Below, piece after piece: positions 53,796 through 64,000 of a stretch of 64,000 bases of DNA. A model generated the notes under the pieces. It was given only the letters and a program-made list of their open reading frames with translations. It had not been told where the DNA came from and did no database searches. The stretch covers positions 62,001-126,000 of the forward strand of contig MCFE01000213.1 of the NCBI GenBank assembly GCA_002104905.1, written 5' to 3'. Within the stretch, counting starts at the first letter, position 1. Every line of letters begins with the position of its first letter. This stretch comes from Basidiobolus meristosporus CBS 931.73. Its lineage: Eukaryota > Basidiobolomycota > Basidiobolomycetes > Basidiobolales > Basidiobolaceae. Made by a program: the position numbers and the translations under genes.

Positions 53796-56645
53796 ATGCA
53801 GCCAAAAAAAACAGCAAACTTGTCTGGTTCTCAACCAAACCCCACTGCTGATGGCAACAGAAGAACAGCTGGACCACAGCTTGCTTTGACACTCAGTGCA
53901 ACAAGCAGGGCTACATCCAAAAAAGGGCATGTTGACAGTGTGCCCATTGAAGGTCATAATGCAGACTCCTCAGGCTCTCAGTCAAGTAGGCAATTGAGGA
54001 CCTCTGCGGAGCTGCAAGCTGACTGTTATGCTCTGGCATATGAGAATGTAGCAAAAGCAGTACCCTCAGTTGAAGATCAGCAAGTGGCCATGATAGCATC
54101 ACTACCACCCATATTAGGAAGTATGTTGTCAGCTCATACCAAAGCATTTATTACGCATTTAGGTGCAGTGGCTGATAGGATAGATGCAATGGCACAGAGA
54201 AATGAGGAAATAGTCCAGAAATAGGATGAGTAGATAATACATGTAGAGCAATCAATATCCCAGGTAGCAAAATCAATATCTTTGCTGCAAAGAAGGAGCT
54301 CAAGTAGCTTGATGTCACATCCAAGAATTGAGCCATTTCCCAACGTAACAGCAGAGGAACACCATACAGTCTTTGAAGCACAACAACAGTGCCCAAAGAT
54401 AAAGCCACAAAGAAACCTATCACAGCATGGGAGGAAAACAATATGGTGTTTATACCAAAGCCTAAGTATCAAAAGACATTGAAGATCCAAGAAGCCATTG
54501 AGTGCAATGAAGAAGAGTGGGCTAATATTAAAGAGACCTTTCAAAGCCTTACACACTAAGACCTTAACATTTATCAAGGAAAAAGCAAAGTGCCACTCAA
54601 GAAGCACCCAGTCAAAGTAGCAGTGAAGGACCTGGCAATGATAAAAACCAGTCACTTTTACAGGAGTCCATCACAACTATGGTTGAAAGCGCAAAACAAG
54701 CTGAAAAGAAATGTCAGGTTGCCAGAAGTGTGCCAGCAAGGGACAAGCAGGCCAAAACAGATGCGTCAGAGCAGAATTTATCCAGGAGAAAACGTGGTTC
54801 TTTACAAGAAGTACTCAGACAAAGTAGCAGTGAAAGACCTGGCAGTAATAAAGGAAAAGGTAAAGGGAAAAATGTCAACCAAAGCTTGAGACAGGGAGGC
54901 ACACAAAAAAAACTGCTGTTCTTGCCAATTAATGCTGCAAGACAGGAATAAACTGAATCTCATAATAGCCAAGAAGAATTACCAACTAGAAAACAGCTGT
55001 TTTTGCAAGAGTTGGAAGCACAGCCAGTTGAGCTATACTCCAGCAAGGTAGATGAGTTTGCTGAAAAAGGCAATTGGTCTACCACAGCATCCATAGCATC
55101 CACAGCATCCACAGCCTCCATTGTTGACAGAGTGGAGATCCCATTGACAGACAAGGCTACAACATCAAGAGCTTGAAAGACTATTGCAATGTCTTCAGTG
55201 GAGTTTTGGAACATCAATATGGACACCAAGAGGTAGCAGCACTTATTCAAGAGCAGTGCTCAAGAAAATGCACTGGAATATTGCAAGGATATATTGCAAC
55301 AACTGGCAGATGAGGAGCTAGACCTTGCAGTGCTGGCTGAAGACCAGGATATGTGGAAACCAGTGAATGAACAGTAGCATAAAGCTGTTGGGCTCCCACT
55401 GTGGTGGTGTATAAGTCCAAGGGAGAGATATGTCCAACACTTCTCAAGTGTTTTGTGTGTGGGGTGTTCACTGTGTGCAATAACCTCTGGCAAAAGCTTG
55501 CTAGGAATACTTGGGTTCTGTCTCTAATCTAATGTGAAGGGGAATAAAGCCACAAGCCTGTCAAGGGAAAACTATTGAGCTACAATCCCCAACTTAGTTG
55601 GCGTCTTAACAAAAGTATGGGCTAGGTTCAGCGTCCTTTGAGATGACAATGTACTAAAGCTTCCAAAGTCAAAACAACTGTAAACTTCACCAGCAGGGAC
55701 TTGATAAGAATGTAGCTGTGGTCAACAGTTACAAAGACAGAAAAGTATCTTTGCCTGTACAAGAACAAACTTGGGAAAGAATCAAATATAATAAAAGATA
55801 CCTACTCTGAGTATTCCTCACAAGTAGTGCCTCCAAGGTCAGTTGGCTATCAGCACAGTTTCCTGGGAGTGTCCTGTGGTCTGGGGTTGGAAGTTCAGGT
55901 AGCAGCAGGTAGCAGTGATCACACTAATCAACAAGTCAGTATATTGATAAAAGGGATGATGGTTTATTGTTGAGCGATAGCCTCCCTTATATACTTTTCT
56001 TACTGGCTAAGTGATTACTAATCATGGTGTTCCAGAAGGTTCTGGATATCAATAGAAATCTTAATGACATCAGAATGACCAAAGAATGTTCTAAGTAGGT
56101 GCCAGAAGGTTCTAAGAGGCACCGCACATCCAACCAATCAGGAATCAGTATTCTGAAACCTGTATAACATAGGGATACCATATATGGTATGGAAGTGGTA
56201 AGAATGGTGGCACGGATTGATCATGTGTCACAGGTACTGGCACGGGTACTTGCCTAATATAGAAGCACTTATAGCTAGTATTCTACATAAAGTGAGGGGT
56301 AACTTATGCAATAAGGTAAGCAGGTGCAATAGTCAACTGGCTTATGGGATGGTACTGATTGGGTAAGACAAATGGGATAAAACTAAAATAAATGTAGTAG
56401 AGATATAAGGAAGTAGAAAATGAGGGAATGAGCACATCTGTCAGTGGGTGTCACTATCACCCCACTACACCGCCAAAGTTGTGGAGCCAGAGTGTTACAG
56501 CAGAAATACTAATTGAGTGGTGGATTTTAATGGAATTACTTGTTGAGTGTGGGGTTAGGCTTAATGTTAGTGTACGGTATGGAGAATTGTATAGGTCAAT
56601 ACAATTGGCAATTGAGGTACAACAGAAGTTTCATGGAAATAAATA
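53796..56645 (+). pseudogene. E1 second gene, interrupted by a solo LTR
   Basis: ATG 53796 opens MQPKKTANLSGSQPNPTADGNRRT, continuing 142 codons to 54224 with a helical part (ALAYENVAKAVPSVEDQQVAM, HLGAVADRIDAMAQRNEEIVQK) that looks like a coiled coil. Then MSHPRIEPFPNVTAEEHHTVFEAQQQ (54282-54482), the repeat unit QVARSVPARDKQAKTDASEQNLSRRK (54679-54951) and the Lys-rich run. LDLAVLAEDQDMWKPVNEQ follows near 55320. After the solo LTR it resumes at AKVVEPECYSRNTN-type sequence to 56645. It lacks the PWDHQEL block and one repeat unit compared with E2. Function unknown. Confidence 0.7.
55400..56469 (-). repeat. Solo LTR, gypsy family X (copy 2)
   Basis: 1070 bp, nearly identical to 25252-26322 and 62077-63147, in the same orientation. 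Flanks ccac (left) and ccgc (right) suggest a 4-bp duplication with one change. It splits the second gene of E1. Confidence 0.9.
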
Positions 56646-56971
56646 AATTTGTACACATCAAAAGGACGTGAAACAGTTGAGTTAGGAAGTAAGAAGTGTG
56701 AAAAAGAGGCAATAGCCAATTAATTCACACAAATGAAGGAAGCAATAGAGTGTCCAGGATCAGAAAGTGAGTAAATTGGCAGGGAAGCAATCAAAAGCCA
56801 CTTATATTGTTGTGATGAAAAATTTTGACTAGGTTTTTTGTCAAATATAGGATGCAATAATTTTTCAACAGTCTCTGTATTGTGTCCTGACAGAATCAGT
56901 ACCTTGTAGTCATGGGACTCTACCTTTGCGACTGCCTTTTGACTGGATTATCCCAATAATTTCTCATAGGG
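56646..56971 (+). repeat. E1 second-gene-side terminal region
   Basis: The non-coding end aligns in reverse with 43668-43960 of E2 and 35052-35241 of E0 (ccacttatattgttgtgatg, caacagtctctgtattgtgtcc). It ends at the inverted terminus cccaataatttctcataggg. Confidence 0.75.
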
Positions 56972-56986
56972 TATGGCAGCCTATAG

Positions 56987-59734
56987 CTAGTTTGGTACAA
57001 TACTACCATACCAATTTACCAAATGGTATTTCCTTTTTCCACCCCTCCTTGTGCAATATATATATTCCACTGTAAAATCACCCCTCTTTATTTGCTTACT
57101 CACTACTACCTTGGGTATCTCACATATAGTTTGAGTCAAAGAAACTATGGCCTCCTGCTTACTAACTGCTACTAACATATGCACCTGCCTCAATTGACAT
57201 ACTTATATCACCTCAACTTTATGGCTATTTAGTGTTATACAAGCCAAGTTGCCATATACCTTGTACTACTGGTAGCATATACATGTTGTAAACATATGCT
57301 TGGTTGCCACCACTTCTGCCATAAATACCTCCTGAATATCTGCAAAGAACTTTTTGGTATTTAGCCAATATAATCCTTCTTCCTGCTGAACTGTAGTCTC
57401 ACTTATAGGTGCACTCTGGCTCATGTTTGTGTGAACTCTGTATCAAATGGTGTAGAAGCTGGCTTGTAAACAGGAGAAATCTGGCATACCTTGGTAGAGT
57501 TTTCCTAATAAGTGCTTCTTGCTTGTTGCATCCAACCCAGCATTGCATTGTTTAATTGATAACCTATGCTTTGGAGCTGCTTAGCTTCTTAATGCCATAG
57601 GCATAGGTGTCTCCAAGTGCACATTGGTCCTCAGTATTTTCTAAATATCTCTGGCTGTCCTCCATATGCCAACTTATCACATCCATGATGGACTTAAAGG
57701 TAATATTCTTGAAGAGACTGGGATATGGCAGTACCTGCAACCTGACTGATCTTCCTATCTCCCCACACACCTGCTCCATAGGAAACTCCCAAAAGGTGAA
57801 TCAAGGCCCAATATTCTCCACACCTAGCAAGATGGAGTAGAGAATGGTTACAGTAGAAGTAGAGATCTACATGTTCAGCTTTATGTTGATACTATTACCA
57901 CTCAAATCCTATAACAAACTCCTTGCACAACAGGTGTTGATGTGTCAAGTTGGCATTGGTAATCTGCTTCTAGATATATATTCCTACAATGTTCACCTGT
58001 GACTCCCAATACTTCCAATGTACTCTTGGTAGAAATGGCTTCAGATTGCTTCTTGAACAAATACATATCCAACTCATCCAGTCTATGCATTTTTATTGTT
58101 CAAATATGTATGAACTTTGATTGGAGCCTGTGAGAAGTACTTAGGGTAGCAGATACTTGGTAATATCTTGCCAAATCTTTCAAATATCTCTACTATCTCA
58201 AAGGGTACATTTGGCTCCATGTACAACTTGGACATCAGTATATGGATATTTTTGAAAAGCAAACCCATTGCTCCCAGTGGAAAGCTATTGCTCCAAAATA
58301 TACTCTCTATCATAAGTATCTCTGATTCCCAACTAAATCCATAATCTGTCCAATGGCTTATATCTTGCCAGCTTTGCTGCAATTGGATGCTGACTTCTGT
58401 ACATACTCTCTATGTGAAGATGATGCTCTTGGCATTAGTGTTTAGGTAATAATAATGTGTGTGAGTTTTGGAGTACATCCCCTGTATCTCCCACATTTGA
58501 CAGCAATACCATCCACTGCGCCAAGAAATGCAGGCTATCTTGCTGATTGCTGGGGTATCTCCAAAACAGATAATAATATGAACTTTTACAAGACAGCCAT
58601 CCACTTTTATCTCATTGGAATGCAGACAAATTCATCCACTAATGGATACATGTAGCTATCCAGGTTGGATGGTAATTTAGGCACAGATACAAGTGAGACT
58701 ACCATCAGATTTTTGCTCTGATACAGGGGCCAGCAGGATTTGCTGGTAAAGTACTTGTTTAATGAGAATCCATCAAGTGCTAAAGTAAAGGCATGGTCAT
58801 GCATACCTACAAAGTAGCCCTTGCTTTTTAGCTTTTGTAATGTTTGCCATCAAATATATTGGGTATGTTTGCGCTTGATTGATACTGAGTGTGGTACTTT
58901 CTAGCTTTGCAATATTTGTTGGACTGCATGAGCTTCTTTAAATAGGGTGTTACCGGATTATATCCAGAGTGGGAACACTGCTTTCCCTCAATGATGGTGG
59001 TATCCTGATAATTTGGACATGTTGCAATGGTAGCATTTGTGGATGTGAATGCCATGCAACTGTTGACACACACTGGAATCAGGACAGTCTCTAGGTCATA
59101 TGTTGCCAGCTGCATGACAGTTGTTCACTTGTACCATGTACATGGTAAGCTACATCCTGGAATGCTTTTGGTAAGAAATAGTAGTAAAACCTCAAAGCCC
59201 TGATTTCTGATTTTAGTGGAAATATGCCACTTCTCCAGCCACAAAATTACATCATTCACCAGTAGATGTATTACTGGGCTCACTTGGCTTGATGAAGTAT
59301 CCTTGCATTTCTTTCAACTGGGGTTGTCTCATTGCATATTGGGATTTGACCAGGGTCATGTGTGGTACTGCTTTTAGGGGAGAGATGCTTGCAAGCCATC
59401 AGTGAGCCTTCTTTGTCAGAGCTATCACTCTGCATGCCATATTCAGAAGGCTGAGGTGAGCCTCAAGGTGTCACAAACTTGCCTGATTCAGTTTGCATAA
59501 GGTTACAAAGACAGCCAGGTGCCAATATAGAAGTATCAACTGGCTGGCATGTAATGTTGGTACAGTGTGACTGATGAATGGTCAAATATGACTTGTGTGG
59601 CAAAACACTGGCCATGATCCTTGTAATACTTCCTATTCTGTCTGCATGCTTAATGGCTGGGGGGGCTTGCTATAATAGCCACATGGTCTTTTTTCTCTTC
59701 TCTTATGGTGTTGAATCAAAGTAGTCTTGTCCAT
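56987..59734 (-). pseudogene. E3 transposase (Tnp2-like)
   Basis: ATG 59734 starts MDKTTLIQHHKRREKRPCGY, with the following Cys/His cluster degraded. Segments: 59115-58828 (AFTSTNATIATCPNYQ, zinc ribbon with its second Cys lost), 58804-58607 (FTLALDGFSLNKYFTSKSC), 58604-58410 (GDTPAISKIACIS, CCQMWEIQG), 58382-58083 (SNSFPLGAMGLLFKNI, YPKYFSQAPIKVHT), 57779-57564 (CALGDTYAYGIKKL) and 57193-56987 (GDFTVEYIYCTRRG), the end of the carboxyl domain. Same order as E1 and E2. Defective. Confidence 0.84.
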
Positions 59735-59956
59735 GGGGTAAACAGTTTGACACTCAACAACATAATGCTATTATGTTACTTTTTTGTCAATACTCATGTG
59801 AATTTAAGACAGTCTTATATTTGAGACATTGCACCTACATGAATGTAAGATTCAATGATGACATGCCATAGTAAGCATTATAAATAAAGATGTGGCACAA
59901 AATTTGCACATATATGTGACATTATTTCCCCTTGGCTTGACTCACTTCCATTTATA
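59735..59956. promoter_or_regulatory. Divergent intergenic region of E3
   Basis: About 220 bp between the two divergent starts, aligned with those of E1 and E2 (gtcaatactcatgtgaatttaag, catagtaagcattataaata). Confidence 0.55.
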
Positions 59957-61707
59957 TGCCGCCAAAAAATAAAGCAAAGTTTCTCAGCCAAACTCCACCA
60001 CTGATGGCAGCATTGCTGGGTAACAGCTTGCTTTGACATGCAGTGCAACAAGCAGGGCTACATCCAAAATAGGGCATGTTGACAGTGTGCCCATTGAAGG
60101 TAATAATGCGGACTCCTCAGGCTCTCAGTCAAGTAGGCAATTGAGAACCTCAGCAGAGCTGTAAGCTGACCATTATGCTCAGGCAGATGAGAATGTAGCA
60201 AAAGCAGTACCCTTAGTTGAAGACCAGCTAGTGGATGTCATAACATCATCATCATCCATATTAGCAGGTATATTGTCATCTCATATTAAAGCATCAATGA
60301 AGCAACTAGGTTCAGTGGTCAGTAAAATAGATTCAATGGCCCAGAGAAATCAGGGAATAGTCCAGAGATAGGATGAGTGGATATAAGGTGCAGAGCAATC
60401 AATATCCCAGGTAGAGAAAGCAGTATCTTTGCTGCACAGAAGGAAATCAGTAGCTCAATGACATATCCAAGAATTGAGCCATTTCCTGATGTAACAGCAG
60501 AGTAACACTTTGCACTCTTTGAAGCATAAAAACAGCACCCAAAGATAAAGCCAATAATTAATCAAGCACAGCACAGGAGGGAGAAGATTTAGTGTTTATA
60601 CCAAAGCCTAAAAATCACAAGACATTCATGATCTGTGAAGCTGTTGAGTGCAATGAAGAAGAGTGGGCTAATATTCAAGAGACCTTTAGAAGCCTAACAC
60701 ACTAGCACCTTAAGGCTGGCACACCATGGGACCATCAGGAACTCAAGGCCAAGCAGACTGCACCTGACTTGCTCCATGAGCATTATTGTAAATTCAATCT
60801 GGCAAATAGATTTTGGGCCAGCATTGGTATGCTAAGAGAGTATCTCAAGAATAGCAGAAGCTACCAAAGGCAGAAGAACAAGGGTGCAGTGGCTAACACC
60901 AGTGGCTTCTTCTGGAGTCCTCTACAAGCGGGGCCAAAAATCTATACAAGTATCACGGAGAAATCAAGTAGCCGGAATAGTTCCAATAAGGGAAAAGCAT
61001 GTAGACAGAGATACACCAGCACAGCAGTTACCATGGAAAAAGCTTAATCCTACACAAGAAGTACTCCGTCTACGTATTAGTGAAGGACCTGGTGGTGATA
61101 AAAACAAGCAGCTACCTCAGGAGCCTGTCACAGCATTGGCTGAGGGCTTGGAGCAAGCTGAAAAGAAGAGTCAGGTTGCCTGCAGAGCGCCAGCAAGAGA
61201 CAAGCTGGCCAAAATTTATACATCAGAGCAGTATTTGTCAGGGAGAATACATAGTTCATTACAAGAAGCACTCAGACAAAGTAGCAGTCAAAGACCTGGC
61301 AGCAAAAAAGGAAAAGGAAAAGGGAAAGGGAAAGGGAAAAATGTCAACCCAAGCCAGAGAGTGGGAAGTGTGAGAAAAAAGCTGCAGTTCTTGCCAATTG
61401 ATGCTGTAAGCCCATAACAGACTGAATCCCATCACAGCTAAGAAGAATAACAATAAGTAAACAGCTGTTCTCACAAGAGTTGGAAGTGCAGCCAGTTAAC
61501 CTACACTCCAGTGGGGTAGATGAGTTTGCAGAAAAAGGCATTTTTTCTACCACAGCCTCCACATCCCTCATTGTTGGCAGAGTGAGGATCCCACTGATAG
61601 ACAAAGTAACAACATCAAGAACTGAGAAGGTTATCACAATGCCTTAAGTGGAATTTTGGAGCACTAATAGGTAAATCAAGAGGTTGCCGCACTTCTTCAA
61701 GAGCAGT
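59957..61707 (+). pseudogene. E3 second gene, 3' end cut by E4
   Basis: ATG 59957 (MPPKNKAKFLSQ-like start, soon broken), then broken frames to the conserved block PWDHQELKAKQ near 60725 and FNLANRFWASIGMLREYLKNSRSYQRQKNKG (60769-60890). Next is the tandem region: unit 1 NQVAGIVPIREKHVDRDTPAQQL, unit 2 KKSQVACRAPARDKLAKIYTSEQYLSGR (60884-61417), then KKGKGKGKGKGKN. It ends inside the C-terminal region. Two repeat units are present as in E2. Unknown function. Confidence 0.7.
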
Positions 61708-62076
61708 CCCTATGAAAAATAATTTGGTCCTACAGGTAGATTCAATCCAGATCAGCCATCAGGATCTTGTTTAGAGACTGTGATAATACCAGCAGCTTGG
61801 AATTAGCAACCCTCCTAACAATCTTATGATGGATCATGACAGTGTTTTGCAAATTTGACAAGCAAATAAAGGGACAAAACATGACAATATTTTATGGGTG
61901 CTGTGACAATATTTGCATGGTATTGTTGCGGTCTTTTGGTGCTCTATAACTATTTTAAGTGGAGCCAATTGGCCAGGATATCCAATTGCCTTATATGGCT
62001 AGAAACTTGATGGTATTTTGATGACCTCACTGCAACACTCTGATAGCATTATACTGGCAGTATGATGGTCCACCAC
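61708..62076 (+). mobile_element. Tnp2-type transposon E4, terminal stub
   Basis: Starts with the terminus CCCTATGAAAAATAATT, followed by the transposase-side subterminal region (catcaggatcttgtttagagac, gggtgctgtgacaatatttgc), inserted in the E3 second gene. It is cut after about 370 bp by the gypsy X LTR. No coding sequence. Confidence 0.78.
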
Positions 62077-63147
62077 TGTGGTGGTGTATAGGTCCAAGGG
62101 AGAGATACGTCCAACACTTCTCAAGTGTTTTGTGTGTGGGGTGTTCACTGGGTGCAATAACCTCTGGCAAAAGCTTGCTAGGAATACTTGGGTTCTGTCT
62201 CTAATCTAATGTGAAGGGGGATAAAGCCACAAGCTTGTCAAGGGAAAACTATTGAGCTACAATTCCCAACTTAGTTGGCGTCTTAACAAAAGTATGTGCT
62301 GGGTTCAGCGTCCTTTGAGATGACAATGTACTAAAGCTTCCAAAGTCAAAACAACTGTAAACTCCACCAGCAGGGACTTGATAAGAATGCAGCTGTGGTC
62401 AATAGTTACAAAGACAGAAAAGTATCTTTGCCTGTACAAGAACAAACTTGGGAAAGAATCAAATATAATAAAAGATACCTACTCTGAGTATTCCTCACAA
62501 GTAGTGCCTCCAAGGTCAGTTGGCTGTCAGCGCGGTTTCCTGGGAGTGTCCTGTGGTCTAGGGTTGGAAGTTCAGGTAGCAGCAGGTAGCAGTGATCACA
62601 CTAATCAACAAGTCGGTATATTGATAAAAGGGATGATGATTTATTGTTGAGGGATAGCCTCCCTTATATACTTTTCTCACTGGCTAAGTGATTACTAATC
62701 ATGGTGTTCCAGAAGGTTCCGGAGTTCAATAGAAATCTTAATGACATCAGAATGACCTAAGAATGTTCTAAGTAGGTGCCGGAAGGTTCTAAGAGGCACA
62801 GCACATCCAACCAATCAGGAATCAGTATTCTGAAACCTGTGTAACATGGGGATACCATATATGGTATGGAAATGGTAGGGATGGTGACACGGGTTGATCA
62901 TGTGTCACGGGTACTGGCGCGGGTACTTGCCTAATATAGAAGCACTTGTAACTAGTAATCTTACATAAAGTGAGGGGTAACTTATGCAATAAGGTAAGCA
63001 GGTGTGATAGTCAACCAGCTTATGGGATAGTACTGATTGGGTAAGACAAATGGGATAAAACTAAAATGAGTGTAGTAGGGATATAGGGAAGTAGAAAATA
63101 AGGGAATGAGCACATCTGTCAGTGGGTGTCACTGTCACCCCACTACA
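62077..63147 (-). repeat. Gypsy X 3' LTR
   Basis: 1071 bp. On the minus strand it starts TGTAGTGGGGTGACAG and ends CACCACCACA. It contains gtatataaggg (TATA) and acaataaatc. Nearly identical to 25252-26322. Confidence 0.93.
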
Positions 63148-63186
63148 TCCACCCCCCTCTCAGCTTTGAACTTGGGTCAAAGCAAA

Positions 63187-64000
63187 CTAATCTTGATGTG
63201 CAAAATTCCTATGCTTGAATAACTTAAGTCGATTTCCAGCAACTGGTGCTCTCAACTGGGTGTTGTCAAGCTCAGATATGTAATAACTTCCATTTCCAAT
63301 CACTTTGGAAATGAGGTAGGGGCCAGTCCTTTTGTTGTCAAACTTCCGACTCCATTGCTTGTCCAAGGTAGAATCATAGAGTAATACTGGGTCTCCTAGT
63401 GATAGTGGTTTTGGCCTTGTTGGGTGTGATTTGTCAAAGGGCACCTTGTTCTTTAGTCGTGTGTCCTTAAGTTGTTCAGCAGCTCTGCTAATATTGAAGT
63501 CATGGTGATCAAGTTGCTGTATGCGAGTTGCAAGGAGGTCTTCAGTCTGCATATCGGATCTCCAATTCAATGAGTTCCAAGTGACTGTGTTTAACTCAAC
63601 TGGTAGTATGCAGTCATGTCCATAGAGTAGCTTGAATGGCAATAATCCAGTTGTTCTCTTGGTAGTAATTCTATCTGCCCAGAGTGCAAGATGTAATTGC
63701 TATGGCCACAGTGTTGTGTTATTCTCACAGGCCTTGACAAGAGAGTTCACCAATGGTCCATGTCCTCTCTCTATCATTCCATTGGCTTGAGGGTGGTAAG
63801 CTGTTGTGAAAGCTATGTGTATCTTGTACTTTGAGCACAACTCCTGGATCATTTGGGATGTCATCTCTCCTCTGTCAGCAACAAACTGTCGGATGCAGCC
63901 AAATCTGCAGATGATGTCTTCAAGTATAAATCTCCATATGGTATGGCTCTTGTTGTTGGGCAAGGCTCGAGCCTCCACCCATCCACTAAGGTCATCTCTA
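63187..64000 (-). pseudogene. Gypsy X integrase (one in-frame stop), start outside the window
   Basis: 63978-63700 encodes the integrase core (IICRFGCIRQFVADRGEMTSQM, AFTTAYHPQANGMIERGHG), with the catalytic D of VADRG and the E of MIERG. A TAG at about 63697 separates it from 63642-63187, the C-terminal part (PFKLLYGHDCILPVEL, KPLSLGDPVLLYDS, RKFDNKRTGPYLISKVIGNGSYYISE, NRLKLFKH), which ends at TAA/TAG near 63187. The module KRTGPYLI is GPY/F-like. There is no chromodomain before the LTR. The single stop could be an assembly error or read-through; otherwise the copy is dead. Confidence 0.85.

Larger units (their letters stand above)
50406..56971 (-). mobile_element. Tnp2-type DNA transposon E1, both ends present, carrying a solo LTR
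   Basis: Ends are CCTCATGAAAAATAATT (left) and, read inward from the right, CCCTATGAGAAATTATT. The transposase is on minus (53574 to about 50785) and the second gene on plus (from 53796). The second gene is interrupted by a family X solo LTR (55400-56469). The right end abuts transposase sequence of E3. Confidence 0.83.
56972..61707 (-). mobile_element. Tnp2-type DNA transposon E3, ends lost
   Basis: Transposase on minus (59734 to about 56987) and second gene on plus (59957-61707). The transposase-side end is cut by E1 at 56971 and the second-gene side is cut by E4 at 61708, so neither terminus of E3 remains here. Layout as in E1 and E2. Confidence 0.82.
62077..64000 (-). mobile_element. Gypsy X, 3' part, continues beyond the window
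   Basis: The 3' LTR (62077-63147) and integrase region on the minus strand. A run of G (gagaggggggtgga, minus strand of 63148-63163) directly precedes the LTR as polypurine tract. This identifies the two 1.07-kb solo repeats elsewhere in the window as LTRs of this family. Confidence 0.9.

Noticed and set aside
28248-62076. Canonical CACTA termini for the Tnp2 elements
   Set aside because: No CACTA or CACTG ends were found at any of the boundaries; ends are CCCTATGAAAAA-like.
1-64000. tRNA, rRNA or other structured RNA genes
   Set aside because: No tRNA cloverleaf, rRNA or snRNA-like conserved block was recognised by eye; a tRNAscan/Infernal run would be needed to exclude them.

Overview
The window looks like a contig from a filamentous fungus. 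The first ~6 kb carry compact spliced genes with introns of 54-70 nt, among them a CaMK-type protein kinase and a forkhead transcription factor. The rest is an island of nested LTR retrotransposons and large two-gene DNA transposons. The phylum cannot be fixed from the sequence alone.

Layout. 1-5.5 kb: a calmodulin-dependent-type protein kinase (minus strand, nine exons, cut by the window edge), an unassigned minus-strand coding exon, a small putative secreted protein, and a forkhead factor (minus strand, one clear intron). 5.5-6.98 kb: intergenic. 6.98-23.7 kb: a retrotransposon nest. An old copia element (C) was hit in gag by copia A (TSD tggaa). A young Ty3/gypsy chromovirus then entered the 5' LTR of copia A (TSD ccaag). 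The RT region of copia A was split by a ~1.2-kb insert, which was itself split by a non-autonomous LTR element B (TSD aagta). 23.7-28.2 kb: copia D, interrupted by a 1.07-kb solo LTR (family X). 28.2-35.2 kb: a Tnp2-type DNA transposon (E0), broken up by gypsy family G and by a second copy of element B (TSD gtggc). 35.2-50.4 kb: gypsy G1, a decayed copia F, gypsy G3 and gypsy G2; G2 contains the complete transposon E2. 50.4-62.1 kb: transposons E1, E3 and the stub E4. 62.1-64 kb: gypsy X on the minus strand, running off the window.

The chromovirus (7527-13444) is the best-preserved mobile element. Its 529-bp LTRs differ at one position that I can find, and Gag and Pol are both open. Two expression and replication signals can be read directly. 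One is a canonical -1 frameshift site (GGGAAAC, a 6-nt spacer and a perfect 11-bp hairpin) in the gag/pol overlap. The other is an 11-nt primer-binding site that is the exact complement of the predicted 5' end of the element's own RNA, which is the Tf1-type self-priming arrangement. Its Pol ends in a chromodomain.

The copia and B elements carry a primer-binding site matching the anticodon arm of initiator tRNA-Met. The copia Gag start codon lies inside that site, and element B looks like a cross-mobilised passenger.

The E family is the least familiar system here. Each complete copy has a Tnp2-like transposase gene with an N-terminal Cys/His motif. A second, divergently transcribed gene encodes a long basic protein with a duplicated ~70-residue unit. 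The ends are CCCTATGAAAAA-like inverted repeats. The second gene, with the same start, is recognisable in four copies in this window (E0 to E3), but I do not recognise its family.
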